DNA of 64,000 nt from Talinum fruticosum (lineage: Eukaryota; Streptophyta; Magnoliopsida; Caryophyllales; Talinaceae), in assembly GCA_021018815.1 (NCBI GenBank), contig JAITYX010000009.1, positions 8,806,501 to 8,870,500 on the forward strand, given 5' to 3'. Below, piece by piece: positions 12,815 to 24,849 of the stretch. Every line of letters starts with the position of its first letter. Position 1 is the first letter of the stretch. Below the pieces are notes generated by a model. That model did no database searches. It was given only the letters and a program-made list of their open reading frames with translations, and had not been told where the DNA came from. The position numbers and the translations under genes were made by a program.

Positions 12815-13195
12815 CACTACTAGAAAACAGCAGATTAGCGACGGAAATAGCGACGGAATTTCGCAATTAGCGACTGAGCTGTTCAGTCGGCTGAAAAGTG
12901 GGTCGCTAAATATCGGCGACGGAAGTTTTCAAGTCCGTTGCCAATTAGCGACCGATTAGCGACGGATTCTCGTTCCATAGCCGATAGAAATCAGCGACGG
13001 AAAAACTTTCGTCGGCTGATTTAGCGACGAAATTTGGGACTTCCGCCGCTGATTTCCGTCGCTAAATCGGCGACGGAAAATACCCCACTTCCGTCGTTGA
13101 TATCCGTCGCAAATTAGTGACGAAATTTGGTGTAATTCCGTCGCTAATTTCCGTACGCTTCTTGGTACTTGTTCCGTCGCTGATCTGTCAAAAAT
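12815..13195. repeat. Subterminal repeat array, 3' side of CACTA II
   Basis: Dense TAGCGACGG / CCGTCGCTA motifs in both orientations, with variants such as GCGACGAAAT, lie directly inside the terminal inverted repeat. The stretch 13196-13500 between this array and the Transposase_24-like tail is AT-rich with a few short repeats of the word 'ggatatacaaatcca', and no gene was seen. Confidence 0.85.
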
Positions 13196-13503
13196 TTTAA
13201 ATATTATTAGCTAATTATTCGTTATCCTAGTACGGAACATTGTGAATGGATATACAAATCCACCATTCACATATGTGACACTTACATTTGGCATTTACAT
13301 ATGCCGGCCACAAATAATTCATCAAAGTTGGATATACAAATCCAACTTACATATTCAACATCATCAACAACCATAACATACTTAAAACAAATTCACAAGT
13401 TGAACACAACAAGCAAACAATAGTCGACAAAAAACCTAGAACACATTTAAATAGTTCGCAAAGTGGTGATCACCAATATATACAAAAGTTCACATTTGAA
13501 TTC

Positions 13504-15364
13504 ACTCATCCTCTTCCTCATCCTCTTCCTCTTCCTCTTCCTCTTGTGGTTGTGGTGGTCGACGGTGAGATCCGGATGCTTGCTGAGACTGCAGAAATTC
13601 ATTCATACCTGCTATTGGCTCGGTGAAACTGTCGACTCGTGCCTTAAGATGCCGATTTTGTAACTCAAGCATCCAGCAATGCTCAATCCATTGATGTACC
13701 TTAGAATTTAAATTATGCACTTGTTGCTCTCCATTCCGAGTCATCCGTAGTAGAAGGTTTCGGTGATTTGAAGGACATTGTTGGTTTCAAGTTTCTAGCC
13801 TCATATCCAAATCCACAAATGCGACCTTTCTTGTTCGCATTTGCTTTGACCCACAACTCTTGTTGTGAAGGGGTGGATACATGATCCTCGAAGAGTTGGG
13901 GTCATCATTGGAAGTTTGAGTGGGTTGAGTGTTTTGCAACTCTTCCCACTCTTTTTGAAACTTCTCCTGAATATAATATAAATATTTGAGGCATGTAAAT
14001 ATCACGAGGTTGTTAACGAAAACAATAGATAGAAAAATATGCGGAATTCATATATACGGTTACTCATGTAAATGGCCTTGGATTTTTGTCCACCCATTCG
14101 TCCTTTTTTGTTTTGTGCGTGCGTGAAAATAGTTGGGTCGGTAGAGGCTGAACTCCTTTAAGCTCCTTCATCTAAAATTGAAAACAAGTTAGTAGAGAAT
14201 CAATTTACCAATATGAACATGTTAACGAGTTGCATGCGTAATCAATAAGAAAGGGGTACGTACAAATCGCCGCTTATGCTCCGTCATAGGGATTGAGCCA
14301 CACGTATGGAGTGATGAACCAAGTCCCCCCGATCGAGCATGACGGTTTTTCGAGCTTGCTCGCAGAACTTCTTGTACTCAGCGGTTTCCCAATATTCGAG
14401 CAACTCGCACCAGTAGTTGTCACCCAACCATTTCGGCTTCTTCTTAGTTTTCCTCGCCTTGAGCATGAAGTCCTTCAAGCGATCACTGCCTTTCTTTTCA
14501 AAATTTCTTCCGATTTGGACTTTATCGGTTGGAGACCAAGTGAAAAATTTCTATATAAATAAAAACGTGGTTTATACGTTATGAAATTAAAATATAATGT
14601 TCGAACATGCACAATAAGTGATTATGTTATCCGAACTTGAGAAAACTAATGATGTGTCATTACCTTAAACTCGAGAGAACCATTGATCACGTTGTGATCG
14701 AGGGACTTGACCCCATGTAGGCCAAGCTCCATCGTACTTGCTTTGGAAGATGTGGGAAATCGTACCCACAACTTTGTTAATGGGGTAGAACCTAATCAAT
14801 TAAACATATAAAATAGTTCAACTAATAACTAATATGCTTATTTTATTTTATTATTTATTATCACACTCACCCTTCACCATCCGGCTCAATTCGGATTTTT
14901 CTCAGTTGCTAGCGCTACTTGATTGAAGACAAGGATCCTCGTTCCCTGTATCGGTTGGTCCTTCATTTGTAGGCATTTGTGGTGGCCGTTGTTCGGAACC
15001 AACGTGGATGCGTGGTACATTATTTGTACCATATTGGTGATATGTATATGTACTCGACGGGTTTCGGTACATATGGGGTTGCTGAGAATATGGAGGGTTT
15101 AGAAAGAAAGCCCCACCCGAGTGGGTTTTGCATGTGTGGGAAATTTGGGAGTTGGAAAAAGGGAGGGTTGGGAATAAATGACCCCCAATGGAGTTTGGTT
15201 GTGAGGGGAATGTGGAGATAGTGCTCCACCGGCGGGAGTTTGAAGGTTTTGAGGGTTTTGAGAGGGGGTAGAAGTGCTGACATCATTACCTTCCCCATCG
15301 GTAGAGGTGTTTCTAGCCCTTCCCGAGTAGTTGATCTTTTGGTTCCGCCTCTACCTCTCTCCAT
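13504..15364 (-). pseudogene. Transposase_24-like second protein (TNP1 position) of CACTA II
   Basis: The reading starts at an ATG at 15362-15364 and crosses several short exons. An Asn/Pro/Tyr-rich leader exon (to about 14871) is followed by a segment at 14655-14800. Next comes the core exon (about 14555-14274) with FMLKARKTKKKPKWLGDNYW and an A-R-K-x(7)-GDLVHHSI-type block. Then come a short exon near 14170-14060, an exon with FQKEWEELQNTQ (about 13975-13790), and a predicted coiled coil ending in a Glu/Asp run (13744-13504). This order is typical of plant Transposase_24 (Ptta/En/Spm) proteins, which accompany TNP2 and probably bind subterminal repeats. Frames shift between exons, so the gene is called broken. 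Exon borders are approximate. Confidence 0.7.
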
Positions 15365-15610
15365 TTTTCTGTACATAAACAAGTAATTCACACTATTAGT
15401 AAACATCCAACGGTTCAAGTGATTTCATATAAAACAACATATAAACAATAGTAAACATATGCACATGTAAGCGTTAGATATAAATCGAAGCATGTGAATA
15501 AAGTACGCTTCAATGGTTTCACCTTCATTACATTAATAAGAATTCATTCGATGACAACATAAATGAAAGTTGTACAATAAAAAACAAACCCAACAAAAGC
15601 ACATTATCAA

Positions 15611-18376
15611 CTACTCATCATCCTCATCATCGGTGTTATCATCATCTTCTTCACTATCCTCTTCGGCGTCATTGAATAGGGTATGTTCTTCTTCATCATC
15701 GGTGATATTGTCATCATCCCATTCCCCTTCTTCATCTTCTTCACCTTCCTCTTCTTCACTAACATCCTCAATCTCATCTTCTCGGTTTAAAATAAAATCA
15801 TCAACTAATTCTTCTGCTGAGCTTGAGTTATCAACCAAAGTTTACGGCAAAGTTTCTATTATTGGATCGATCTGTACCCATACTATCCTCTTGGAATACA
15901 CGAGGAATAGTATATTGGTCATCAACTCGGCCCTTGGTTTTGATGCCACTACGACGAACCAATTCGGCTTTTCTCTAGGGACCTCTTGTGGATATGACAT
16001 ATAATACACCTGAGTTGCAGTGCTAGCAAATATGAAAGGATCGTACTTATGATACCGCCTTGTACGATGCACTTCGACATACGAACTAAATTTATGGCAC
16101 CGGACCACCCAATTTTGCTTCCTCCGCCAAATGAACCGGCAGGTGTTCCATCACATTGAAGAACCCAGGAGGAAATATTGTTTCCAATTTACAAAGGGTT
16201 ATTGAAATATTTTGATGCATTTGCTCTAACTCCGCATCCCGTAAAACAGATGAGCAAAGGTTCTTGAAGAACTCACTAATTTCAATGAGAGGTGCTAAAA
16301 CCTCGTCCGGGAGTGCACTAAATGCTATTGGAAGAAGGCTCTCCATGAAAACATGACAATCATGACTTTTCATGCTATGGAACTTAGTGGAGTTTGGGTC
16401 GACAAGGTATGAAATGTTAGAGCAGTAATCATCCGGCATTTTCAACTCCCTTGCCCATTCACATATTGCCCTCTTCTCGCTCCAACGTTAACACATATTT
16501 TGCCTTCGGTTTGAGAAGTTTACCGGTGACTCCATGCTTTAAATTCAACTCTACACGATCACACAACTCTTCCAAATCCATTCTTGCCTTGATGTCATCC
16601 TTTGTTTTACTAGGAATATCCATAACGAGTGTTAATTATATTCTCAAAAAGTTCTTCTCAATGTGCATCACATCTAAGTTATGGCGAAGCAATTGATCTT
16701 TCCAATATGGCAGCTCCCAAAATATGCTTTGTTTTGTCTAATTATGATCCTTTTTAAACCCCGAAATGTTAATTTCTGCGCTTCATTACTTTGGGAAAGT
16801 TTTCAAACCCATTGTTTTATTTCTTCCCCTGTATAACGACAAGGAGGACCCGAATGTACGGTTTTACCTTTTGTAAACGATGTGTCTGTTCCTTCAAAAC
16901 GCGTGACTTCGGGGCAAAAACCGCCGATGAAAATCAAACCATGAAAATTTTCGGCCATTTATAAGTTTAAATGCTTTTTTGATTCATACATACCGGGCAT
17001 GACATGGCACCATGCGTACTCCATCCGAGACAACATACCATAGGCCGGAAATCATTAATGGTCCACATCAACGCAGCCTTCATGAGAAAGTTCTCACCTT
17101 TAGAAATATCATATGTTTCAACACCATCTTCCCATAGTGTTTTCAACTCATCAATAAGAGGCTGCAAGTACACATCAATTTTATTTTTCGGATTCATCGG
17201 CCCTGGTATGATACATGTCAAGAACATATAAAGCGTCGTCATGCATAACTCTGGTGGTAGATTATATGGCGTAACAACGATCGGCCAGATTGAATAAGAC
17301 CTTGCGGAGTTGGCTGAATGGATTAAACCCATCCGCGCACAAACCAAGTCTTATGTTTCTAGGTTCGATAGCAAATTCGGGGTGAACTCTATCAAAATGT
17401 TTCCATGCTTCACCATCCGAAGGATGACAGAGGACACCATCTTCTCTTACATTCTCATAATGCCATCTCATGTGTTCTGCCGTGGTTTTGAAGCAAACAA
17501 GCGTTGAAGTCTTGGTATTAACGGCAAGTAATGCATCCTTGCAAATGGAGTTCTTTGACTTTTGCCATGTCTTTCCCTTTGACGCTTCCATCTCGCATGA
17601 CCACAAAACTTGCATGAATCAAGGTCACCGTCCTCTTTGTAGAACAACATGCAACCTTGTCGACAACAATCAATTTTTGAACATCCATCCCAAGATTTTT
17701 AATGACCTTCTTTGCATGGTGAATGTCACGAAGAACTCGGTTATCGGGCGGACAAATCTCCTTCATAAGTTGAGCAATTTCATTAAAGCAATTTTGAGGC
17801 ATGTTGTAGTCGGACTTAATGCTCAACATTCTAACAGATGGCGGACAACTCAGTGTGAGTTTCATTTCCCGCCCACAAAGGTCGTTGCGCGACCTCAACC
17901 ATATTAAAGAAACTTTGGGCATGGGTATTTGGAGGCTCACTTGTGGAGTTTTGATTTGAGATCATGGCATCTGTGACCATATCATTCATACGGTCGATAT
18001 TTGTTTCGACATCGCCGTAGTTCATATGATTGGCGCCACTGTCGTCGTTGAATACGTTAGAAACGATTGTTTGCTCCTCATGTAAATGAGGATCTATTTC
18101 TCCATGACTAGTCCAATACCAATAGTTTGGAAGAAAACCATATTGATAGAGGTGCAACTTAACTTCATCGGGATCGTTATACTTCCGATTTACGCATTTG
18201 CGACATGGACACCTATATTATTGATTATGCACAAATTCCGATTGGCTTCTAGCATGTGCATCAAACTCCTCAACCCCGTCTAAAAACTCTTGTCTATACT
18301 CAACTCTACCGGGTAATAACCTACGATACATCCATCTACGATGCGTAGGCCCGTCCATATATATTCCGATTGAAAT
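15611..18376 (-). pseudogene. TNP2-like transposase of CACTA II, with internal deletion
   Basis: The codon matching the ATG of CACTA I is ATT here (18374-18376), so the original start is lost. Domains in order are: transposase-associated N-terminus (about 18360-18160), Transposase_21 (about 17940-16970) with CKFCGHARWK, DGFNPF and the PYNLPPELC...IIPGPMNPKNKIDVYL block, then DUF4218 (16445-16105) with SMKSHDCHVFMESLLPIAF. The frame then jumps directly into the end of DUF4216 (16095-15842; VEVHRTRRYHKYDPFIF). The last part of DUF4218 and most of DUF4216 are missing. A tail rich in Asp and Glu (15838-15611) ends at TAG. Several small frameshifts are present between 17700 and 16450. This protein would have been the catalytic transposase of the element. 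Confidence 0.82.
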
Positions 18377-18750
18377 TTAACAATTTATTACATTATTAGT
18401 TAAAAATACCAACACATGGAGATGTTATATGATTACATATTTTCTATAACGAACATAATCTATATATAACCATTATGCATCTATAAATTTTTTTGATATA
18501 CATAGATTTCTTTAATTTTTATATTTTACTCTTAAATATTTATTTCATAATTAAAGTAATCATACCTAATTAGCATAAATAAACTCATATACATATAATT
18601 AAACTAATCATACGAGTAAAGCAATCATACCTATAAGCATACCTAGTTAGCGTCAACAACCTCACACAAATAAACAACAAACAATTACACATATATAAAT
18701 CAAAATCACCATTTCCCTGAACTTCAACAATAATGTCCCACAAATCCTAC

Positions 18751-19290
18751 ACAATTGCACATTTTTCTATTCAAATTCATCCACAATCAACATTAATTTC
18801 CACCAAATTACATATATTCGTCAATTTCAGGTTACACTTTTTAAACCCTAAATTTAACTTCAATAACATTTACTCCATAAAGAACACAATTGCACATTTT
18901 TCTATTCAAATTCATCCACAAACAACATTAATTTCCACTAAATTACATATATACGTTACTTTCAAGTTACAATGTTGAAAACCCCAAATTTAACTTCCAT
19001 AACATTTACTCCACAAATAACACAATTGCACATTTTTCTTCTCAAATTCATTCACAAACAACATTAATTCCCACCAAAGTACATATATTCGTCAATTTCA
19101 AGTTATATTTTTGAAAACCCTAAATTTAACTTCAATAACATTTACTCCTTAAACAACACAATTTCACATTTTCTTCTCAAATTCATTCACAAACAACATT
19201 AATTTCCCACAAATTACATATATTCATCAATTTCAATATCAATTTTGTAAAACCATAAATCTACAAAAAATCAACACAAGCATACCTCAA
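18751..19290 (-). repeat. 135-136-bp tandem repeat, about four units, in CACTA II
   Basis: The word 'acaattgcac' (or its variant) starts at 18751, 18886, 19022 and 19158, giving spacings of 135, 136 and 136 bp. Units share 'catttttct', 'caaattcat' and 'acaacattaat' blocks. It is the reverse complement of the two-unit repeat at 10912-11300 in CACTA I. The AT-rich stretch 18377-18750 holds no other feature I can support. Confidence 0.88.
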
Positions 19291-19620
19291 ATTTATGGGC
19301 GGCACCGGCGGCGGCACGAGCGGCGACAGCGAAGGTCGGGCGTGAGGCGGCGGCGGCGTCCTCCACCCGAGTGGCAGCGGCGGCGGTGCAGGGGTCGGGC
19401 GGAACGAAGCTAAGACCGGTGGTTATTCGGCCTTGGGGGTCCTGAATCGGCGGCGGAAGGGAGGCGGCGGCAACAGGTGACGGCCAGACAAGGCGGCGTG
19501 TGTAGTCGCCGGCGGTAATGGGCGATAGCGGTGGTCAAGCTGCGGTGGTGTCACTCTCGCTCTCGCTCTCGCTCTCTCTGTTGCTCGCGAAATCCGAACC
19601 GGCCGATGCCGGTTCAGGAT
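19290..19620 (-). other. GC-rich 5' exon of CACTA II
   Basis: A GGC/GCC-rich block matches in position the GC-rich first exon of CACTA I. It sits between the tandem-repeat intron and the subterminal repeats. A short CTCGCT-type microsatellite follows near 19555-19580. No domain was recognised. Confidence 0.5.
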
Positions 19621-19629
19621 TTATTCGTA

Positions 19630-19922
19630 ATTAGCGACGGAACAGTCCGTCGTTGTTCGTCGCTAATTACGAAATTGTCGGCAACGACGGATTGGCGACG
19701 GAATATTCGTCAGCTAATGAGTAAAGTTAATTTTTTTTTACTTTCCGGGATTTTTAATGTCCGAATTATCACCGACGGAAGTCATTTTCCGTCGTTAATT
19801 CCATCGTTGTCCGATCCAGTTGTCATTTTGTGTCAATGTCCGTCGCTGATTCCGTCGCTACTCGGCGACAGATTGGTTTCCGTCGCTAGTTTCCGTCGCT
19901 ATTTTACGGTTTTGTAGTAGTG
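19630..19922. repeat. Subterminal repeat array, 5' side of CACTA II
   Basis: Repeated TAGCGACGGA/TCCGTCGCTA motifs lie between the GC-rich exon and the terminal inverted repeat at 19922. Confidence 0.85.
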
Positions 19923-19925
19923 TGT

Positions 19926-22438
19926 GTACTTGCAACCTCTTATTGACGAGCTGAAAACATCTGTGGAAAGATGGCGTTGAAACATATGATATTTCAAAAG
20001 GTGAGAACTTTCTCATGAAGGCTGCGTTGATGTGGACCATTAATGATTTCCGGCTTATGGTATGTTGTCCGGATGGAGTACGCATGGTGCCATGTCATGC
20101 ACGGTATGTATGAATAAAAAAAAGCATTAAAACTTAGAAATGGCTGAAAATTTTCATGGTTTGATTTCCATCGGTGGTTTTTGCCCGAAGTCACGCGTTT
20201 CGAAGGAATAGCACATCATTTATAAAAGGAAAAACCGTACATTCGGGTCCTCCTCGTCGATATACAAGGGAAGAAATAAAACAATGGGTTGAAAGCTTTC
20301 CCAAAGTAACGAAGAGCAAGAAATTAACATTTCGGGGTTCAAAAGGATTATAACTGGACAAAAGAAAGCATATTTTGGGAGCTTCCATATTGGAAAGATC
20401 AATTGCTTCGCCACAACTTAGATGTGATGCACATTGAGAAGAACTTTTTGAGAATATAATTAACACCGTTATGGATATTCCTGGTACAACAAAGGATGAT
20501 ATCAAGGCAAGAATGGATTTGGAAGAGTTGTGTGATCGTGTGGAGTTGAATTTAAAGCACTGGAGTAAATGGTAAAATTCTCAAACCGAAGGCAAAATAT
20601 GTGTTCACGTTAGAGCGAGAAGAGGGCAATATGTGAATAGGCAAGAGAGTTAAAAATGCCGGATGATTACTTGTTCTAACATTTCATACCTTGTCGACCC
20701 AAACTCCACTAAGTTCCATAGCATGAAAAGTCATGATTGTCATGTTTTCATGGAGAGTCTTCTTCCAATAGCATTTAGTGCACTCCCGGACGAGGTTTTA
20801 GCGCCTCTAATTGAAATTGGTGAGTTCTTCAGGAACCTTTGCTCATCTGTCTTACGTGATGTGAAGTTAGAGCAAATGCATCGAAATATTTCGATAACAC
20901 TTTGTAAATTGGAAACAATATTTCCTCCCGGGTTCTTCAATGTGATGGAACACTTGCCTGTTCATTTGGCGGAGGAAGCAAAATTGGGTCGTCCGGTACA
21001 ATACCGGTGGATGTATCCATTTGAGAGGTTCTTTGGCCAATTGAAGAGATCCATAGGAAACAAATCAAAGCTCTGAAGGGAGTATCGCTGAAAAATACGC
21101 ACGATTTGAAGAAACACATTTTGCATCTTAGTATTTCGGCTCTAACATGCCTTGTATGCGCACTAGAAGTCGATGAAATGAAGGCAGCGAAGTTCCATAC
21201 CAGAATCCTATTCTTTCGGTATTCATAGCAGAAGGTGCTCCAATTGGGAAGTGCGCTCCGCATTTCCTTGATGATAAGGAAAAGACGGCTGCACATGTCC
21301 ATGTTTTATTGAACTGTTCCGAAGTTAAACCTTACCTTGAGTGAGTTTATCTTCTCCTATTGAACACTCGTTTCAATAAATTTTTTCCTAAACGATGATG
21401 TCATATTAATAAAATCTTTCAACTCGAGACTCTTCGAACACCAAAAACGAGCTATGTATGGTCATGTTACTGATGTTGCAATTGATGAAATGGTGGAAAG
21501 TGAGTTCGAAGATTGGTTCAAAGGAGCTGTGAGTATATCATATATTAATACTTAATGCTCATGCCTCAAATTTATTAGTATTGGTTGTTCAATTTGAATA
21601 AACTAAACAAACACTATGTTATTGACACGGATTCATTGTTATCGGGTATATCATGATGAAAAGCATGTTTACTTGATGTAATTAGCTCAAGGTCCTTTAA
21701 GGAGAGTGAAAACATGGACAGCATACACGGTGAATGGAATGTTATTTCATATCGAGGCTCGAAATGAAGGGAGGATGACCTTCAATTGTGGTGTCCGTGT
21801 CAAAGGAACTGATGGAGGACATGTTCAAAATAATTACTATGGCATCTTGCAAGAATTAGTTGAAGTTGAATATGTTGGTGAACCAATAAAAGGTGTGGAC
21901 TGTTTAAATGCGATTGGTTTGACCCTAGACGTCCTCGGGAACTCGGTGCCATAAATTTAGTTCGTATGTTGAAGTGCATCATACAAGGTGTTATCGTAAG
22001 TACAATCCTTTCGTATTTGCTATTACTCGCAACTCAGGTGTATTATATGTCATATCCACAAGGGGTCCCTAGAGAAAAGCTGAATTGGTTCGTCGTAGTG
22101 GCATCAAAACCAAGGGCCGAGTTGATGAACAATATACTATTCCTCTTGCATTCCAAGAGGATAATATGGGTACAGATCGATCCTATAATAGAAACTTTGC
22201 TTGGACACTTTGGTTGATAACTCAATCTCAGCAGAAGAATTAGTTGATGATGTTATTTTCAACCGAGAAGATGGGATTGAGAATGTTAGTGAAGAAGAGG
22301 ATGGTGAAGAAGATGAGGAAGGTGAATGGGATGATGATAACATTACCGATGACGAAGAAGAACATATCCTGTTCAATGATGATGATGAGGATAATGAAGA
22401 AGACGATGATGATACTCGACGATGAGGATGATGGCTAG
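19926..22438 (+). pseudogene. TNP2-like CACTA transposase, C-terminal part (CACTA I)
   Basis: This continues the gene interrupted at 12814: one copy of TGT removed, the frame reads KIDVYLQPLIDEL across the junction. A one-base insertion near 19960 then breaks it. Further on are the region for cells of the form LDVMHIEKNF (about 20400-20450), DUF4218 (20663-21076; SMKSHDCHVFMESLLPIAF, then YRWMYPFERFFGQLKR), a connecting segment with EGAPIGKCAPHFLDDKE (about 21230), and DUF4216 (about 21700-22190) with NNYYGILQELVEVEYVGEPI and VYYMSYPQGVPREKLNWFVV. It ends in an Asp/Glu-rich tail (22201-22438). This copy retains the 950 bp missing from CACTA II. Many small frameshifts and stops make it non-functional. 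Confidence 0.83.
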
Positions 22439-22685
22439 TTGATGATGTTCTTTTTTGGTTTGGTTTATATTGAATAACTTTCATTCATGTTGTAATCAAA
22501 TGAATTCTTATTAATGTAATGAAGGTGAAACAATTGAAGCGTAATTTATTCATAGAAGAATATTTATACTTAACGCTTGCATGCATATATGTTTACTAAT
22601 AATTTTTATATGTTGTTTTATATGGAATCACTTTAACCACTCGGATGTTTCATCGTGGTTTTCACGTTGTTTATGTTCGGAAAAA

Positions 22686-24564
22686 TGGAGAGAGGTAGAG
22701 GCAGGTCCAAAAGATCGAAACTCGGGGAAGGGTTAGAAACACCACTATCGATGGGGAAGGTAATGATGTCAGCACTTCTACCCCCTCTCAAAACCCTCAT
22801 AACCTTCAATCTCCTGTAAGTGGAGCACTATCTCCACACTCCCCTTATAACCAAACTCCAATTGGGGGGTCATTTATTCCCAACCCTCCTTTTTCTAACC
22901 CCCAAACATCCTACACATGCAAAACCCAATGGGTGGGTCTTTCATCCCAAACCATCCATATTCTCAGCACGCCCATATGTACTCAAACCCGCCCATTGGA
23001 TATGCATATAACCAATATGGTGCTACAAATAATGTACCACACATCCACGTTGGTGTCGAACAAAGGCCACCACAAAGGCCTACAAATGATGGGCCAACCG
23101 ATGCGAGGAACGAGCATGCTAGTCTTGAATCAAGCATGCTAGTAGCCGACAAAAGATTCGAATTGAGCCGGATGGTGAAGGGTAAGTGTGATAATAAGTA
23201 ATAAAATAAATTAAGCTTAATAGTTTAATAGTATAACTAACTATTTTATATGTTTGTTGAGTAGGTTCTTCCCCATTGACAAAGTTGTGGGCACAATTTC
23301 CCACATATTCCAAAGCAAGTTTGAAGGAGCTTGGCCAACATGGGGTAAAGTTCCTCGATTACAATGTGATCTGTGGTTTTCCGAGTTTAAGGTAATGACA
23401 AATCTTTAGTTTTCCGAATTTGAGATTAAATAATGACTTATTGTGCATGTTCGAACATTATATTATAATTTCATAACTTATAAACTACTTTTTATTTATA
23501 TAGAAATTTTTCACTTGGTCTCCAATCGATGAAGTCCAAATAAAAAAAATTTTGAAAAGAAAGGAAGTGATCGATTAAAGGACTTCATGCTAAAGGCGAG
23601 CAAAAATAAGAAGAAGCCGAAATGGTTGGGTGACAACTCATCGGCGCGAGTTGCTTGGAATATTGGGAAGCTGCCGACTACAAGAAGTTCCGTGAGTAGG
23701 CTCGGAAAAACCGCCAAGCTGATCAAGGGGACTTGGTTCATCGCTCCAATACTTGTGGCTCAATCCCCATGACGGAGCATAAACGGCGATTGGTACATAC
23801 CCCTTTATTAATAATTACGCATGCAACTATTAACATGTTTATATTAGTAAATTGATTCTCTACTAATTTTTTTTTTTAGATGAAGGAGCTTAAAGGAGTT
23901 CAGCCTCTACCTACCCAATTATTTTCACGTACCCACAAAACAAAAAACGACGAATGGGTCGACAAAAATCCAAGGCCATTTATGTAACATTAAATATGCA
24001 ATTTTCATATTTTTCAATTTATGATTTTCGTTAACAACTTGTGATAGTTACACGCCTCAAATATTTATATTTTATTCAGGACAAGTTTCAAAAAGAGTGG
24101 GAAGAGTTGCAAAACACTCAATCCACTCAACCTTCTAGTGATGACCCCAACTCTTCCGAGGATCAAGTCTCCACCCTTTCACAACATGAGTTGTGGGTCA
24201 AAGCCAATGCGAACAAGAAATGTTACATTTATGGACTTGGATCCGAGGCTAAAAACTTGAAACCAACCACACCCTTGAAATCACCGAAAGCTTCTACTGC
24301 AGATGACTCGGATTTAAGAGCAACACCTGCATAATTTAACTTCTGAGTTACATTTATGGATTAAGCATGCTTGGGTGCTTGGGTTGGAAAATAGGCAGCT
24401 TAAAGACAAGGTGGACGAGTTTGGTTGAGCCAATTGCACGCTTCAATGAATTTCTGTAGTCTCAGCAAGCATCTAGATCTCACCGTCGACCGAGTACAAC
24501 CACAAAAGGAAGAGGAAGAGGAAGAGGAAGAGGAAGAAGAAGAGGAAGAGGATGAGGAAGAGTG
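22686..24564 (+). pseudogene. Transposase_24-like second protein (TNP1 position) of CACTA I
   Basis: The ATG at 22686 opens MERGRGRSKRSK. The leader exon reads on in the frame of 22917-23190 (NPMGGSFIPNHPYSQ..., ending RFELSRMVKGK) and has a GTAAGTG donor. Further exons are about 23264-23391 (IDKVVGTISHIFQSKFEGAW), 23504-23793 (FMLKASKNKKKPKWLGDN, then a GDLVH-type block and a TEHKRRL end), about 23880-23987 (LFSRTHKTKNDEWVDKNPRP) and 24080-24333 (FQKEWEELQNTQ... ELWVKANANK). A last exon with coiled-coil character and a purine-rich GAAGAG tail ends near 24564. It matches the minus-strand gene at 13504-15364. Stops and shifts in the leader, the core exon and the last exon make it a pseudogene. 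Splice borders are approximate. Confidence 0.7.
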
Positions 24565-24849
24565 AAGACCCTGAATGCATTGTAAACTTTTGTGTATATC
24601 GGTGAACACTTTGCAAACTTTTTAGATGTGTTTATGGTTTCCTGTGAACTTTTGTATGTTTGTTTTTTTAACTTGTGAATTTGTTTTAAATATGTTTTGA
24701 TTATTCATGATTTTGAACATGTAAGTTGGATTTGTATATCCAACTTTGCTTGAGTTCTTTGTGGCGAGGCAAATGTAAATGCCGAATGTAAGTGCCACGT
24801 ATGTGAATGTTGGATTTGTATATCTATTCACAATTTCTTGTACTAGGGT

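Larger units (their letters stand above)
12815..19922 (-). mobile_element. CACTA element II nested in the TNP2 gene of CACTA I
   Basis: The termini are CACTACTAGAAAAC and ...ACGGTTTTGTAGTAGTG, with the 3-bp duplication TGT (12812-12814 and 19923-19925). Its genes run on the minus strand, opposite to the host element, in the order: GC-rich exon (19290-19530), tandem-repeat intron (18751-19290), TNP2-like (18376-15611), Transposase_24-like (15364-13504). Sequence similarity to CACTA I extends through the coding parts, the repeats and the subterminal arrays, so both belong to one family. Relative to CACTA I, about 950 bp are missing inside TNP2 near 16100. It is therefore at best a defective copy. 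Confidence 0.93.

Noticed and set aside
15570..16004. Ser-rich plus-strand frame of 144 residues
   Set aside because: It is the antisense of the Asp/Glu tail and DUF4216 part of the minus-strand TNP2 pseudogene.
18751..19290. Evenly spaced repeats that could suggest a CRISPR array
   Set aside because: Whole 136-bp units are repeated with no short conserved repeat and unique spacers, inside a plant transposon intron.
22137..22484. Ser-rich minus-strand frame
   Set aside because: Antisense shadow of the acidic tail of the plus-strand TNP2 pseudogene.
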